Below, piece after piece: positions 1-8,030 of a stretch of 64,000 bases of DNA. This DNA is from Catenulispora sp. EB89 (lineage in GTDB: Bacteria; Actinomycetota; Actinomycetes; Streptomycetales; Catenulisporaceae): contig NZ_JBGCCU010000021.1 in assembly GCF_041261445.1 (NCBI RefSeq), positions 155,094 through 219,093 of the forward strand. Reading direction: 5' to 3'. Position 1 is the stretch's first letter, and each line of letters opens with the position of its first letter. The translations under genes were made by a program, and so were the position numbers. Under the pieces are notes generated by a model that was not told the DNA's origin, ran no database searches, and was given only the letters and a program-made list of their open reading frames with translations.

Positions 1-306
1 TGGTCCACCCTGGTCGAGTACGGCAACATCGCCAGCGCCGTGGTCTTCGATGCGCTGCGCCGGCTGTTCGAGGAGCAGTCGATGTCGCCGGGCGCCACCG
101 GCGTGATCGCCGGGTTCGGCCCCGGGATCACCGCGGAGATGGCGGTGGGCCGGTGGTCCGTGGCCGGGACGCCGCCGGTTTCGACGGCGCGTGTCCAGTC
201 GAGCCACGGGCAGCCCAACCACGGACAGCCCAATCACGGCCGGCCGAACCACTCCCGGCCCACCCACGTCCAGCCGAACCATGTCCAGCCCTTGGAGACA
301 GCGTGA
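1..306 (+). CDS. Type III polyketide synthase, C-terminal fragment
   Basis: This is the C-terminal end of a chalcone/stilbene-synthase-type condensing enzyme; the start lies left of the window. The fragment opens with YGNIASA (codons 7-13), matching the loop that carries the catalytic Asn of type III synthases, and has the family signature [10 protein letters not shown] encoded from 112. The Cys and His of the triad are off the window. After the normal family end (about position 170) the protein continues with a tail of five-residue repeats. The stop overlaps the start of the next methyltransferase by four bases (GTGA), so the two are translationally coupled and the methyltransferase probably acts on the polyketide. 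The enzyme condenses malonyl-CoA units on a CoA starter; starter and product cannot be read from this piece. Confidence 0.88.
   Translation, partial: WSTLVEYGNIASAVVFDALRRLFEEQSMSPGATGVIAGFGPGITAEMAVGRWSVAGTPPVSTARVQSSHGQPNHGQPNHGRPNHSRPTHVQPNHVQPLETA
211..285 (+). repeat. Five in-frame 15-bp repeats coding [QR]P[NT]H[GSV]
   Basis: Five consecutive 15-bp units encode [20 protein letters not shown] and QPNHV at the very end of the type III synthase. The units stay exactly in phase and differ mainly by codon-preserving or conservative changes, so the tail looks translated and not like random read-through. Type III synthases normally end shortly after the GFGPG motif, so this is an added His/Pro/Asn-rich extension. 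Confidence 0.85.
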
Positions 307-1295
307 GCGACGAGCAGTTGCGCCCCGACCGGATCATGGAGATCGCGAACGGCTACTGGGCCACCGGCGTCCTCGGCGTCGCGGCGCGGTATTCGGTCTT
401 CACCCACCTCGAAGCCGGCGTGGACACCGCCGAGGCGCTGGCCGCCAAGACCGGCCTGGCCGAGCGCGGCACCCAGACGCTGCTCGACGCCCTCGTCGGG
501 CTCGGCCTGGTCCAGGTGCGCGACGGCTACCGCAACAGCCCCGAGGCGTCCGCCTTCCTGGTCGACGGCGAGCCCGCGAGCCTGGTCGGCTACGCCGGGC
601 TCAAGCTCGGCGAGATGGTGAAGATGACGGTGCTGCCCGAGGTCTTCTCCGGCGGCGGGCCGCTCACCGAGCCGATGGTCGAGGTCGTCGACAACCCGCA
701 CTGGGAGCACGTCGTCCCGGCCATCGCCGCGCAGTCCGTGCCGGTCGCGCATACGGCCGCGAAGCTGCTGAAGCTCGCCGACGCCGGCGCGATCTCGATC
801 CTGGACGTCGGCGGCGGCTCCGGCATCTTCTCCGGGACCTGGCTCGCCGCGAACCCGGCCGCGCACGCCACCCAGCTCGACTGGGCGCCGATCAACGCGA
901 TCGCGCGCCGCCTGGTGGGGCCGGAGGTGGCTGACCGCTTCGACTTCATCGACGGCGACTTCCACACCGTCGAGCTCGCCGCCGCGGCGTACGACGTCAT
1001 CGTCTACTCCCACGTCGCGCACCAGGAAGGGCCGCAGGACAACGCCGCGAACTTCCTGAAGCTGCGCGCCGCCCTCAAGCCCGGCGGCACACTGGTCATC
1101 TGCGACTACGTGGTCGACGACGACCGCGGCGGACCGCCCTTCGCGCTCGCCTTCGCCTCGGAGATGCTGCTCAAGAGCCGGAAGGGCGGGACCTGGCGGC
1201 GGGCCGACTACACGGCCTGGCTCCAGGCGGCCGGATTCACCGACGTCTCCTTCCACCTGACGCCCTCGCCGACCACCATCGTCCTGGCCCGGTGA
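303..1295 (+). CDS. SAM-dependent O-methyltransferase (dimerisation-domain type)
   Basis: A class I methyltransferase of 330 residues. An N-terminal helical winged-helix dimerisation domain (about 1-110, with the motif [20 protein letters not shown]) is followed by the Rossmann fold, with motif [10 protein letters not shown] at 166-174 and the late motif [12 protein letters not shown]. This architecture is that of small-molecule O-methyltransferases acting on aromatic and polyketide hydroxyls. The GTG start at 303 is preferred because GGAGA sits just upstream, the start overlaps the synthase stop (GTGA), and the protein then begins directly at the domain. Coupling to the synthase suggests that it methylates the type III product; the exact substrate is unknown. 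Confidence 0.88.
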   Translation: MSDEQLRPDRIMEIANGYWATGVLGVAARYSVFTHLEAGVDTAEALAAKTGLAERGTQTLLDALVGLGLVQVRDGYRNSPEASAFLVDGEPASLVGYAGLKLGEMVKMTVLPEVFSGGGPLTEPMVEVVDNPHWEHVVPAIAAQSVPVAHTAAKLLKLADAGAISILDVGGGSGIFSGTWLAANPAAHATQLDWAPINAIARRLVGPEVADRFDFIDGDFHTVELAAAAYDVIVYSHVAHQEGPQDNAANFLKLRAALKPGGTLVICDYVVDDDRGGPPFALAFASEMLLKSRKGGTWRRADYTAWLQAAGFTDVSFHLTPSPTTIVLAR

Positions 1296-1396
1296 CCCCG
1301 CACCGCCGGACGGGTTTCCGTCCGGCGGCGGACCGCTCACATCGCAGGCCGCTGACAAAGTGGCGCACGGGACTTCTGTGGTGCACCGTACTGAGT

Positions 1397-2338
1397 ATGC
1401 GCGGTGACATGGAATTCCGGGTGTTGGGATCGGTGTCGGTGCGGCAGGACGGTGCGGAGCTGGTCCACGCCATCGGCAAACCGCGCCAGGTGCTGGCCCT
1501 GCTGCTGATCAACGGGCCGCACCGGGTGTCGGCCAAGTCGCTGATCACCGAGCTCTGGGACGACGCGCCGCCGCGGCGGGCCATGACCACCTTGCAGACG
1601 CACGTCCTCCAGCTGCGCAAAGAGCTCGCGCGCAACCTCGGCGTCAGCCGCGACACCGTCGCCCGGGATCTGCTCCAGACCCACGACGGCGGCTACCGCC
1701 TCGCCCTGGGCGCCGCGGAGTTCGACCTGCCGGAGTTCCACCGCCTGCGGGCGATGGCGCAGGCCGCGCTCAACGCCGGCGACTCGCTGGTCGCCAGCCG
1801 GGTGCTGAGCGAGGCGCTGGGCCTGTGGCGCGGACCGGTCCTGGCCGACGTCGAGCACGGCCGGCTCCTGCACGCCGCGGCCGCCGAGCTCGACCGGGCC
1901 CGGCTGGAGACGCTGGTGCTGTTCTTCGACACCCGGCTGAGCATGAACCGGCACCGCGAGATCCTCAGTGAGCTGACACGCCTGGTGGTCCGCCATCCGC
2001 ACCACGAGGACCTGCACGCCCGCCTGATGCTGGCCCTGTACCGGTCGGGATACCGGGTCCGGGCCCTGGAGGTGTACGAGGAGCTGTGCCGGAACATGCA
2101 CAACGACCTCGGCGTGCGCCCCTCGGCGTCGATCGCGCGGCTGCGGGCCCGGGTGGCGGCCGATCCGGCGGCCGGGGACGAGGACGGCGACGCGGCTGGC
2201 GATCAGGCCGACGTGCTCCACGTGCTCCACGGCCCCCAGGAGAGCTCGCGCTGCGGTGGCGGCACGCTGGGCTCGCCGGGCAGCGGCAGCACCGGCATCC
2301 TGTCCGGCAGCGGCTCGGAGTTGAGCACCGCCTGGTAG
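1397..2338 (+). CDS. SARP-family transcriptional activator
   Basis: A Streptomyces antibiotic regulatory protein of about 313 residues. It has an OmpR-like winged-helix DNA-binding domain (about 5-100, beginning MEFRVLGSVSV and containing LALLLINGPHRVSAKSLITELW) and a bacterial transcriptional activation domain (about 105-255, with RLMLALYRSGYRVRALEVYEE). It has no ATPase or TPR extension. SARPs activate secondary-metabolite operons by binding direct heptamer repeats near -35. ATG 1397 and ATG 1409 are both in frame and neither has a good Shine-Dalgarno; 1409 matches the usual family start. The last ~55 codons are low complexity and overlap the end of the convergent SARP gene. It probably controls the adjoining methyltransferase/synthase genes. 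Confidence 0.87.
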   Translation: MRGDMEFRVLGSVSVRQDGAELVHAIGKPRQVLALLLINGPHRVSAKSLITELWDDAPPRRAMTTLQTHVLQLRKELARNLGVSRDTVARDLLQTHDGGYRLALGAAEFDLPEFHRLRAMAQAALNAGDSLVASRVLSEALGLWRGPVLADVEHGRLLHAAAAELDRARLETLVLFFDTRLSMNRHREILSELTRLVVRHPHHEDLHARLMLALYRSGYRVRALEVYEELCRNMHNDLGVRPSASIARLRARVAADPAAGDEDGDAAGDQADVLHVLHGPQESSRCGGGTLGSPGSGSTGILSGSGSELSTAW

Positions 2339-3072
2339 CACTGCTGCAGTTTGGGGGAGGGTTCCAGGCCGAACTTGCCGACCATCTCCCGGCGCAGGCC
2401 GTGGAACGCCTCCAGCGCGCGGGTCCGTTCCCCGGAGCGGTACAGCGCGATGATGAACTGCGCCTGGAGCTCCTCGTTGAACCGGTCGTGGGAGGCCAGG
2501 TCGGCCAGCTCGCCCAGGATCTCGCGGTGCCGGCCGGCGCGCAGCTCCAGCTCGATCCGGTGGCCCAGCATCATGGCCCGGGACTGCTGCAACCCCGCCA
2601 GTTCCGCGCGGATGCTCGGGCCCGGGTCGACGTCGGCCAAAGCAGGGCCCTGCCACAGGGCGAGCGCGGCGCGGAAGTTGTGGGCCGCGGTGGCCAGGTC
2701 GCCGTCGGCCATCGCGACCGCGCCGGTCTGCTCCAGCCAGCGGAAGGCGCGCAGGTCGAACTGGGACAGGTCGGCGACGAAGACGTAGCCGTTGCGGGTG
2801 GTGCGCAGGATCTGCTCGCCGACGGCGTCCGTGCTGCGGCCGGTGGCCCGGGCGAACTTCTTGCGGAGCTCGAAGACGTAGGTCTGGACCGCGGCGCGCG
2901 CGGTCTTCGGGGTGTGGCCGTCCCACAGCTCGTCGATCAGCGTGGACAGCGGGACCACCTGCGCGTGGTTGAGCAAAAGCAGCGCGAGGATCTGTTGCGG
3001 TCGCCGGGCCACCGGGGTGATCGCGATTCCCGCGTGGGAGACATGGAGTGGCCCCAGCAGCCGAACCCGCAT
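2203..3072 (-). CDS. SARP-family transcriptional activator (second, convergent copy)
   Basis: A second SARP of 289 residues, convergent with the first. It starts MRVRLLGPLHVSHAG, has the winged-helix region LALLLLNHAQVVPLSTLIDELW and an activation domain ending with QFIIALYRSGERTRALEAFHGL. The start at 3072 is chosen over longer in-frame starts because GAGAGGAGC lies at ribosome-binding distance and the family fold begins there. Its 3' end overlaps the other SARP by 136 bp; the overlapping tails are low complexity (PLPGEPSVPPPQRE). Its promoter region (3073-3440) is shared divergently with the methyltransferase operon, so it is the natural candidate to activate that operon. Confidence 0.87.
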   Translation of the reverse strand: MRVRLLGPLHVSHAGIAITPVARRPQQILALLLLNHAQVVPLSTLIDELWDGHTPKTARAAVQTYVFELRKKFARATGRSTDAVGEQILRTTRNGYVFVADLSQFDLRAFRWLEQTGAVAMADGDLATAAHNFRAALALWQGPALADVDPGPSIRAELAGLQQSRAMMLGHRIELELRAGRHREILGELADLASHDRFNEELQAQFIIALYRSGERTRALEAFHGLRREMVGKFGLEPSPKLQQCYQAVLNSEPLPDRMPVLPLPGEPSVPPPQRELSWGPWSTWSTSA

Positions 3073-3440
3073 GCTGATGCTCCTCTCGTCACGCGCGCGC
3101 ACCACACGGTGCGACGGCATGTGCCGGAGAAGCGTCCCCCGAAACACGGATCGCCACAGGCGATCCGGTGTGCCGTCCGCTGTGTGTTTGTCCGCGCTCT
3201 TCGGTGCCCCGTCGCCGGCGCGGATCGAACCGGCCCGCGCCCACCCGTACTGAGAAGTATGTGAGGGTACTGATACTAAGTCGCAGCTCATCGCGCCGTC
3301 AAGGTGCTTGACCTTTGCTTGGCGCGAGGATTCGCCCATCCGCTCCGGCACGCCCCAAGCCGATCCCAAGCGGGCGCCGGGGTCCGGGCCAAGGCCGGTG
3401 CCCGACGCTGGGCCGGAACAGACTTGGAAGGGATGGGTGC
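3073..3440. promoter_or_regulatory. Divergent control region between SARP gene and methyltransferase operon
   Basis: This 368-bp region has no convincing gene. It contains a perfect interrupted palindrome GTCAAG-gtg-CTTGAC (3298-3312), a pair of direct GTACTGA repeats (3247-3253 and 3267-3273), and the sequence CCGTACTGAG followed by GTATG (about 3245-3260). The last motif also occurs immediately before the first SARP start. Either could be a binding site for a cluster regulator. I could not identify a clean -35/-10 pair. Confidence 0.45.
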
Positions 3441-4505
3441 ATGTCCGCTGAAGCCACGCTCGCCCGGTTCCGTGAGTACATGGTGGGACCGGCCCGGTTC
3501 ATGAATCTGCTGTCCTGCTTCGAACTCGGCGTGGTCGACGCGCTGCGGGCCGAGCCCGGCCTGACCGCCGCCGGCCTCGGCGCCGCGGTCGGTGCCAAGC
3601 CGGACGCGATCGAGCAGCTGTTGTTCCTGCCGGTCAAGGAGGGCTTCATCGGCCACGACCCGGCCACCGGCGGCTACCGCCTGGCCGCGCTGGCCGAGCT
3701 GACGGACCTGGATCTGCGCCGGGTCCTGGAGTTCATGGACAAGATCAAGGTCACCACGCTGCGGCAGCTGTTCTGGCTCACCGAGAGCGTGCAGACCGGG
3801 ACCGTGGTCGGGCTGCGCGAGCTGTACGGCTTCGACGGCGACCTGTACGCGGCCATGGGTGTGCACGCCGAGCTGCGCGAGTCGTGGTCGCGCCTGATGG
3901 ACACGGTCACCGAGCGCATCGACCCGTGGTTCTTCCAGAACATCGACGTCCCCTCCGGATCGCGGGTGCTGGACCTGGCCGGCAACACCGGGCTCGGCGC
4001 CGTCCACACGCTGACGCTGACCGGCGCCACCGGGCTGCACGTCACGACCTTCGACCTGCCGGACAAGGAAGCGGAGTGCCTGAAGAACTTCCGGGAGGCC
4101 GGCGTCGCCGAGCAGACCGCGTTCGTCGGGGGCGACGTGTTCGTCAGCGTGCCCACGGGCTTCGACGTGGTGCTGGTCAAGCACTTCCTGAACATGTTCG
4201 ACAAGTCGGAGGCGGTGAAGATCCTGCAGGCCGTCCACGCGGCGCTGAAGCCGGGCGGCCAGGTCCACATCCTGGTGCCGGTGTACACCGAGGACCTCAC
4301 GCAGTCGCGGACCGTCGACTACTACCCGGCGTTCTTCCTCGGCGCGGCCATCGCTCAGGGCGGGCCGCAGAAGATGTCGACGTTCAGCGCCTGGCTGGCC
4401 GAATGCGGTTTCACGGTCACCAAGGCGATCACCCAGGACCTCGCCGAGCTGCCGCCGGACGCGCTTCCGCTGCACGGCATCCTTACCGCCGCCAAGCCCG
4501 CGTGA
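3441..4505 (+). CDS. Class I methyltransferase, first of a tandem pair
   Basis: 354 residues: an N-terminal dimerisation/winged-helix part (about 1-100) and a Rossmann methyltransferase domain with motif I VLDLAGNTGLGA and a late LKPGGQVHILVPVY strand. It is clearly paralogous to the next gene along its whole length. In both, the usual catalytic HDW of O-methyltransferases is altered: here the stretch reads KHFLNMFDK, with Asn251 at the position normally held by the His base. The start at 3441 has GGAAGGGAT upstream; longer in-frame starts read into non-coding-like sequence. It is the first gene of an operon running through metK and the adenosine kinase. The acceptor substrate is unknown, presumably the type III polyketide. 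Confidence 0.87.
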   Translation: MSAEATLARFREYMVGPARFMNLLSCFELGVVDALRAEPGLTAAGLGAAVGAKPDAIEQLLFLPVKEGFIGHDPATGGYRLAALAELTDLDLRRVLEFMDKIKVTTLRQLFWLTESVQTGTVVGLRELYGFDGDLYAAMGVHAELRESWSRLMDTVTERIDPWFFQNIDVPSGSRVLDLAGNTGLGAVHTLTLTGATGLHVTTFDLPDKEAECLKNFREAGVAEQTAFVGGDVFVSVPTGFDVVLVKHFLNMFDKSEAVKILQAVHAALKPGGQVHILVPVYTEDLTQSRTVDYYPAFFLGAAIAQGGPQKMSTFSAWLAECGFTVTKAITQDLAELPPDALPLHGILTAAKPA

Positions 4506-4574
4506 CGTCCGCCAGCCCCCTGATGTCCGCCAAGCGCGCCTGACCCGGTTGCGACAATCGAAGGGATCAGTTCC

Positions 4575-5663
4575 TTGAGCTCCGAAACCACCCTCGCGCG
4601 GTTCCGTGAATACATGGTGGGACCGACGCGGTTCATGAACCTGCTGTCCTGCTACGAACTCGGCGTCGTCGACGCCCTCCGGGACGCTCCCGGCCTGACC
4701 GCGGCCGGCCTCGGCGCCGCGGTCGGGGCCAAGCCGGACGCGATCGAGCAGCTGCTGTTCCTACTGATCAAGGAGGGCTTCGTCGCCTACGACGAGGCCA
4801 CCGGCGCCTACCGGCTCGACGCGCTCGCCGAGCTGTCGGACGCTCAGCTCAGCGGGGTCATGGCCCTGATGCACTTCATCAAGACGGTCACCCTGCGCCA
4901 GCTGTTCTACCTGACCGAGAGCATCCAGACCGGCTCGCTGGTCGGGCTGAAGGAGTACTACGGCTTCGACGGCACGCTGTACGAGGCCGCGGCCACGCAC
5001 AAGGACCTCGGCGAGGCCTGGGCGCTGGCGATGAACACCACGACGCAGCGCATCGACCCCTGGTTCTTCGAGAACATCGACGTCCCCGCCGGCGCGCAGG
5101 TGCTGGATCTGGCCGGCAACACCGGCCTCGGCGCGATCCACACCTTCCAGCACAAGAACTCGCCGGGGCTGCGCGTCACCACCTTCGACCTCCCGGAGCG
5201 GGAGGAGGAGTGCCTGAAGAACTTCCGCGAGGCCGGGGTGGCCGAGCACTGCTCGTTCATCGGCGGCGACGTCTTCGACGGCGTGCCGAAGGGCTTCGAC
5301 GTGGTGCTGATCAAGCACTTCATCGACATGTGGGACAAGGCCGAGGTGCTGCGGATCTTCGAGGGCGTGCACGCCTCGCTGCCGGCCGGCGGCCAGGTGC
5401 ACATCCTGGTGCCGATCTACCCGGAGAACATCGCGGACACCGACAACTACACCATCGACTTCTTCCCGAGCTTCTTCCTGGGCTGCTCGATGGGGTACGG
5501 CGGGCCGCAGAAGCTGTCGACGTACCGCGGGTGGCTGGAGGAGGCCGGGTTCACGGTCACCCAGACGCTCGCGAAGGACCCCGCCGACCTGCCGCGGTAC
5601 GCGCTGCCGGTGCAGGGCATCCTCTCCGCGACCAAGGCCTCTTCCGCGGCCGAGACCGGGTGA
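4575..5663 (+). CDS. Class I methyltransferase, second of a tandem pair
   Basis: 362 residues and a tandem duplicate of the preceding gene (both start M-S-x-E-x-TLARFREYMVGP). Motif I is VLDLAGNTGLGA; the catalytic-base region reads KHFIDMWDK, so Asp251 replaces the canonical His and differs from Asn251 in the paralogue. The TTG start at 4575 is supported by AAGGGATCAG upstream and by alignment with the paralogue's start. The 69-bp gap before it holds three short degenerate repeats each ending in TGA. Only 6 bp separate its stop from metK. The pair probably performs two different methylations on one scaffold. Confidence 0.87.
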   Translation: MSSETTLARFREYMVGPTRFMNLLSCYELGVVDALRDAPGLTAAGLGAAVGAKPDAIEQLLFLLIKEGFVAYDEATGAYRLDALAELSDAQLSGVMALMHFIKTVTLRQLFYLTESIQTGSLVGLKEYYGFDGTLYEAAATHKDLGEAWALAMNTTTQRIDPWFFENIDVPAGAQVLDLAGNTGLGAIHTFQHKNSPGLRVTTFDLPEREEECLKNFREAGVAEHCSFIGGDVFDGVPKGFDVVLIKHFIDMWDKAEVLRIFEGVHASLPAGGQVHILVPIYPENIADTDNYTIDFFPSFFLGCSMGYGGPQKLSTYRGWLEEAGFTVTQTLAKDPADLPRYALPVQGILSATKASSAAETG

Positions 5664-5669
5664 CGCGGC

Positions 5670-6905
5670 ATGACCGCGCGCTTGTTCACGTCCGAGTCGG
5701 TGACCGAGGGACACCCCGACAAGATCGCCGACCAGATCAGCGACGCGATCCTGGACGAGCTGCTGAAACAGGACCCGGATTCGCGGGTCGCGGTGGAGAC
5801 GCTGATCACCACCGGGCAGGTGCACGTCGCGGGGGAGGTGACCACCGAGGGCTACGCCGACCTGACGGCTGTGGTCCGGGAGAAGATCCTCTCCATCGGG
5901 TACGACTCGTCGAAGAAGGGATTCGACGGTTCCTCGTGCGGGGTGTCGGTCTCGCTCGGGTCGCAGTCCCCTGACATCGCGCTCGGGCTGGCGCGCTCGT
6001 ACGAGGCCCGGCTGGACGGGATCGTGCCGGAGGAGCTGGACTGGCAGGGCGCCGGGGACCAGGGGCTGATGTTCGGCTACGCGTGCGGCGAGACCCCGGA
6101 GCTGATGCCGCTGCCGATCGCGCTGGCGCACCGGTTGGCGCGGCGGCTGGCCGACGTGCGGAAGGACGGCGTGCTGCCGTACCTGCGGCCGGACGGCAAG
6201 ACGCAGGTCACCGTCGAGTACCGCGGGACCGAGCCGGTGCGGCTGGACACGGTGGTGGTGTCGACGCAGCACGCGGCGGACGTCGACCTGGACGGGCTGC
6301 TGACGCCGGACGTGCGGGAGTTCGTGGTCGAGCCGGAGTTGGCGGGACTGGCGCCGGCGGGTCTCGGGCTCGACGTGTCCAGCTACCGGTTGCTGGTGAA
6401 CCCGACCGGCCGGTTCGAGGTCGGCGGGCCGATGGGCGACGCGGGCCTGACCGGGCGGAAGATCATCGTCGACACGTACGGCGGGATGGCCCGGCACGGC
6501 GGTGGGGCGTTCTCGGGCAAGGACCCGTCGAAGGTGGACCGCTCGGCGGCGTACGCGATGCGGTGGGTGGCCAAGAACGTGGTCGCCGCAGGGCTGGCCC
6601 GGCGCTGCGAGGTGCAGGTCGCGTACGCGATCGGGATGGCCGAGCCGGTGGGGGTGTTCGTGGAGACGTATGGCACCGGCGTGGTGCCGGACGTCAAGAT
6701 CCAGGAGGCGGTGCTGCGGGTGTTCGATCTGCGGCCCGCCGCGATCATCCGCGACCTGGACCTGCTGCGGCCGATCTACTCGGCGACCGCGGCCTACGGC
6801 CACTTCGGCCGGGAGCTGCCGGACTTCACGTGGGAGCGGACCGACCGCGCCGAGGCCCTGGCCGCGGCGGCAGGTGTGAGCTACGAACCGGGATCAGGAC
6901 CATGA
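5670..6905 (+). CDS. metK: S-adenosylmethionine synthetase
   Basis: A 411-residue MAT enzyme making SAM from ATP and methionine. Visible signatures are [19 protein letters not shown] at the N-terminus, [12 protein letters not shown] from about residue 127 and [14 protein letters not shown] from about residue 277, all intact. It starts 6 bp after the second methyltransferase and its stop overlaps the adenosine kinase start (ATGA), so it is firmly in the methyltransferase operon. Actinobacterial housekeeping metK usually lies elsewhere among priA/dfp genes, so this is probably an additional, pathway-dedicated copy; the window cannot show whether another metK exists. No SAM riboswitch is apparent and there is no room for one directly before the gene. 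Confidence 0.95.
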   Translation: MTARLFTSESVTEGHPDKIADQISDAILDELLKQDPDSRVAVETLITTGQVHVAGEVTTEGYADLTAVVREKILSIGYDSSKKGFDGSSCGVSVSLGSQSPDIALGLARSYEARLDGIVPEELDWQGAGDQGLMFGYACGETPELMPLPIALAHRLARRLADVRKDGVLPYLRPDGKTQVTVEYRGTEPVRLDTVVVSTQHAADVDLDGLLTPDVREFVVEPELAGLAPAGLGLDVSSYRLLVNPTGRFEVGGPMGDAGLTGRKIIVDTYGGMARHGGGAFSGKDPSKVDRSAAYAMRWVAKNVVAAGLARRCEVQVAYAIGMAEPVGVFVETYGTGVVPDVKIQEAVLRVFDLRPAAIIRDLDLLRPIYSATAAYGHFGRELPDFTWERTDRAEALAAAAGVSYEPGSGP

Positions 6906-7921
6906 ATCGCAGTACGGGAACCCGCACTGCCGGTCTGGCGGTGACCGGGTCGATCGCGACCGACCATCTCATGACCTTCCCCGGCCGGTTCGCCGACCAG
7001 CTGGTCGCGGACAAGCTGCACGCGGTGTCGCTGTCCTTCCTCGTGGACACGCTGGACATCCGGCCCGGCGGCGTGGCGCCGAACATCTGCGTCGGCCTGG
7101 CCGCGCTCGGCGTGCGTCCGCTGCTGGTCGGCGCGGCCGGGGCGGACTTCGCGGCGCACAGCGGCCGGTTGGCCGAGCGGGGCGTGGACACGTCCGGGGT
7201 GCACATCTCGCCGTCGCTGCACACGGCGCGGTTCCTCTGCACGACCGACGCCGACGGGAACCAGATCGCGTCGTTCTTCTCCGGCGCGATGAGCCAGGCG
7301 CGGGCCATCGCGCTCGCGCCGCTGGCCGCCCGGGCCGGCGGCCTGGAGCTGGTGCTGATCGGCGCGAACGACCCGGAGGCGATGCTCGCTCACACGGATG
7401 AATGCCGCGAGCGGGGGTATCCGTTCGCCGCGGATCCGTCGCAGCAGGCCGCGCGGCTGAGCGGCGAGGATCTGCGCCGGCTGGTCTCCGGGGCGGCGTA
7501 CCTGTTCACGAACGAGTACGAGGCGGCGCTGATCGAGCAGAAGACCGGATGGTCGGCGGCGGAGATCCTGGCGCGGGTCGGCGTGCGGGTGACGACGCTC
7601 GGCGCCCGCGGCGCCCGGATCGAGGCCGGCGACGCGGCGCCGCTGCACGTGCCGTGTCCGAAGGAGGACGCGCGGGTCGATCCCACCGGGGTCGGCGATG
7701 CGTTCCGCGCGGGATTCCTCGCCGGGCGGACGTGGGGGCTCGGGCTGGAGCGCTCCGCACAGGTGGGGTGCATGTTGGCGACGGTCGTGGTCGAGACGAC
7801 GGGGCCGCAGGAGTACGAGGTGGACCGGCGGCGGTTCCTGGAACGGTTCGGTGCGGAGTACGGGGTGGCGGCGCGGGCCGAGGTGGAGCCTTGGTTGGCG
7901 GTGGTGGCGCAGCGGGTGTGA
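6902..7921 (+). CDS. adoK: Adenosine kinase (PfkB/ribokinase family, mycobacterial AdoK type)
   Basis: 339 residues of the ribokinase fold. [18 protein letters not shown] at the N-terminus, GANDPEAM near 154 and [13 protein letters not shown] at 260-272 (with catalytic Asp266) match the actinobacterial adenosine kinase group closely. It phosphorylates adenosine to AMP. In this setting the adenosine would come from SAH hydrolysis after methyl transfer, so removing it pulls the SAH hydrolase equilibrium forward. The ATG overlaps the metK stop (ATGA), implying coupled translation. No SAH hydrolase gene is visible here. Confidence 0.92.
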   Translation: MNRSTGTRTAGLAVTGSIATDHLMTFPGRFADQLVADKLHAVSLSFLVDTLDIRPGGVAPNICVGLAALGVRPLLVGAAGADFAAHSGRLAERGVDTSGVHISPSLHTARFLCTTDADGNQIASFFSGAMSQARAIALAPLAARAGGLELVLIGANDPEAMLAHTDECRERGYPFAADPSQQAARLSGEDLRRLVSGAAYLFTNEYEAALIEQKTGWSAAEILARVGVRVTTLGARGARIEAGDAAPLHVPCPKEDARVDPTGVGDAFRAGFLAGRTWGLGLERSAQVGCMLATVVVETTGPQEYEVDRRRFLERFGAEYGVAARAEVEPWLAVVAQRV

Positions 7922-7983
7922 TGGGGTGAGCGCGATGCTGAGGCTGTGATGCGGGAGCACCTGTTTCGGTGTTTCCATTGCTG

Positions 7984-8010
7984 GAGCACCGGTTCGACCG
8001 ACCGGCGCTC
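7984..8010 (+). promoter_or_regulatory. Hairpin in the leader of the DUF89 gene
   Basis: A GAGC...GCTC outer stem encloses a CCGGT/ACCGG inner stem. It ends five bases before the GAGAGGAG ribosome-binding site of the gene at 8031. It could be an attenuator, a weak terminator for the operon upstream, or chance in GC-rich sequence. Confidence 0.3.
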
Positions 8011-8030
8011 TTGCGAGAGGAGCCCCACAG

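Noticed and set aside
153..302. Upstream extension of the first methyltransferase frame inside the type III synthase
   Set aside because: The frame is open only because it is an alternate frame of the repeat tail; the domain, ribosome-binding site and GTGA coupling all fit GTG 303.
2086..3264. Long plus-strand frame antisense to the second SARP gene
   Set aside because: No domain, Arg/Gly/Ala-rich composition, and it is the mirror of a clear SARP reading frame; typical high-GC shadow.
5664..5669. A SAM riboswitch controlling metK
   Set aside because: Only 6 bp separate metK from the preceding gene and no riboswitch-like structure is seen at the head of the operon.
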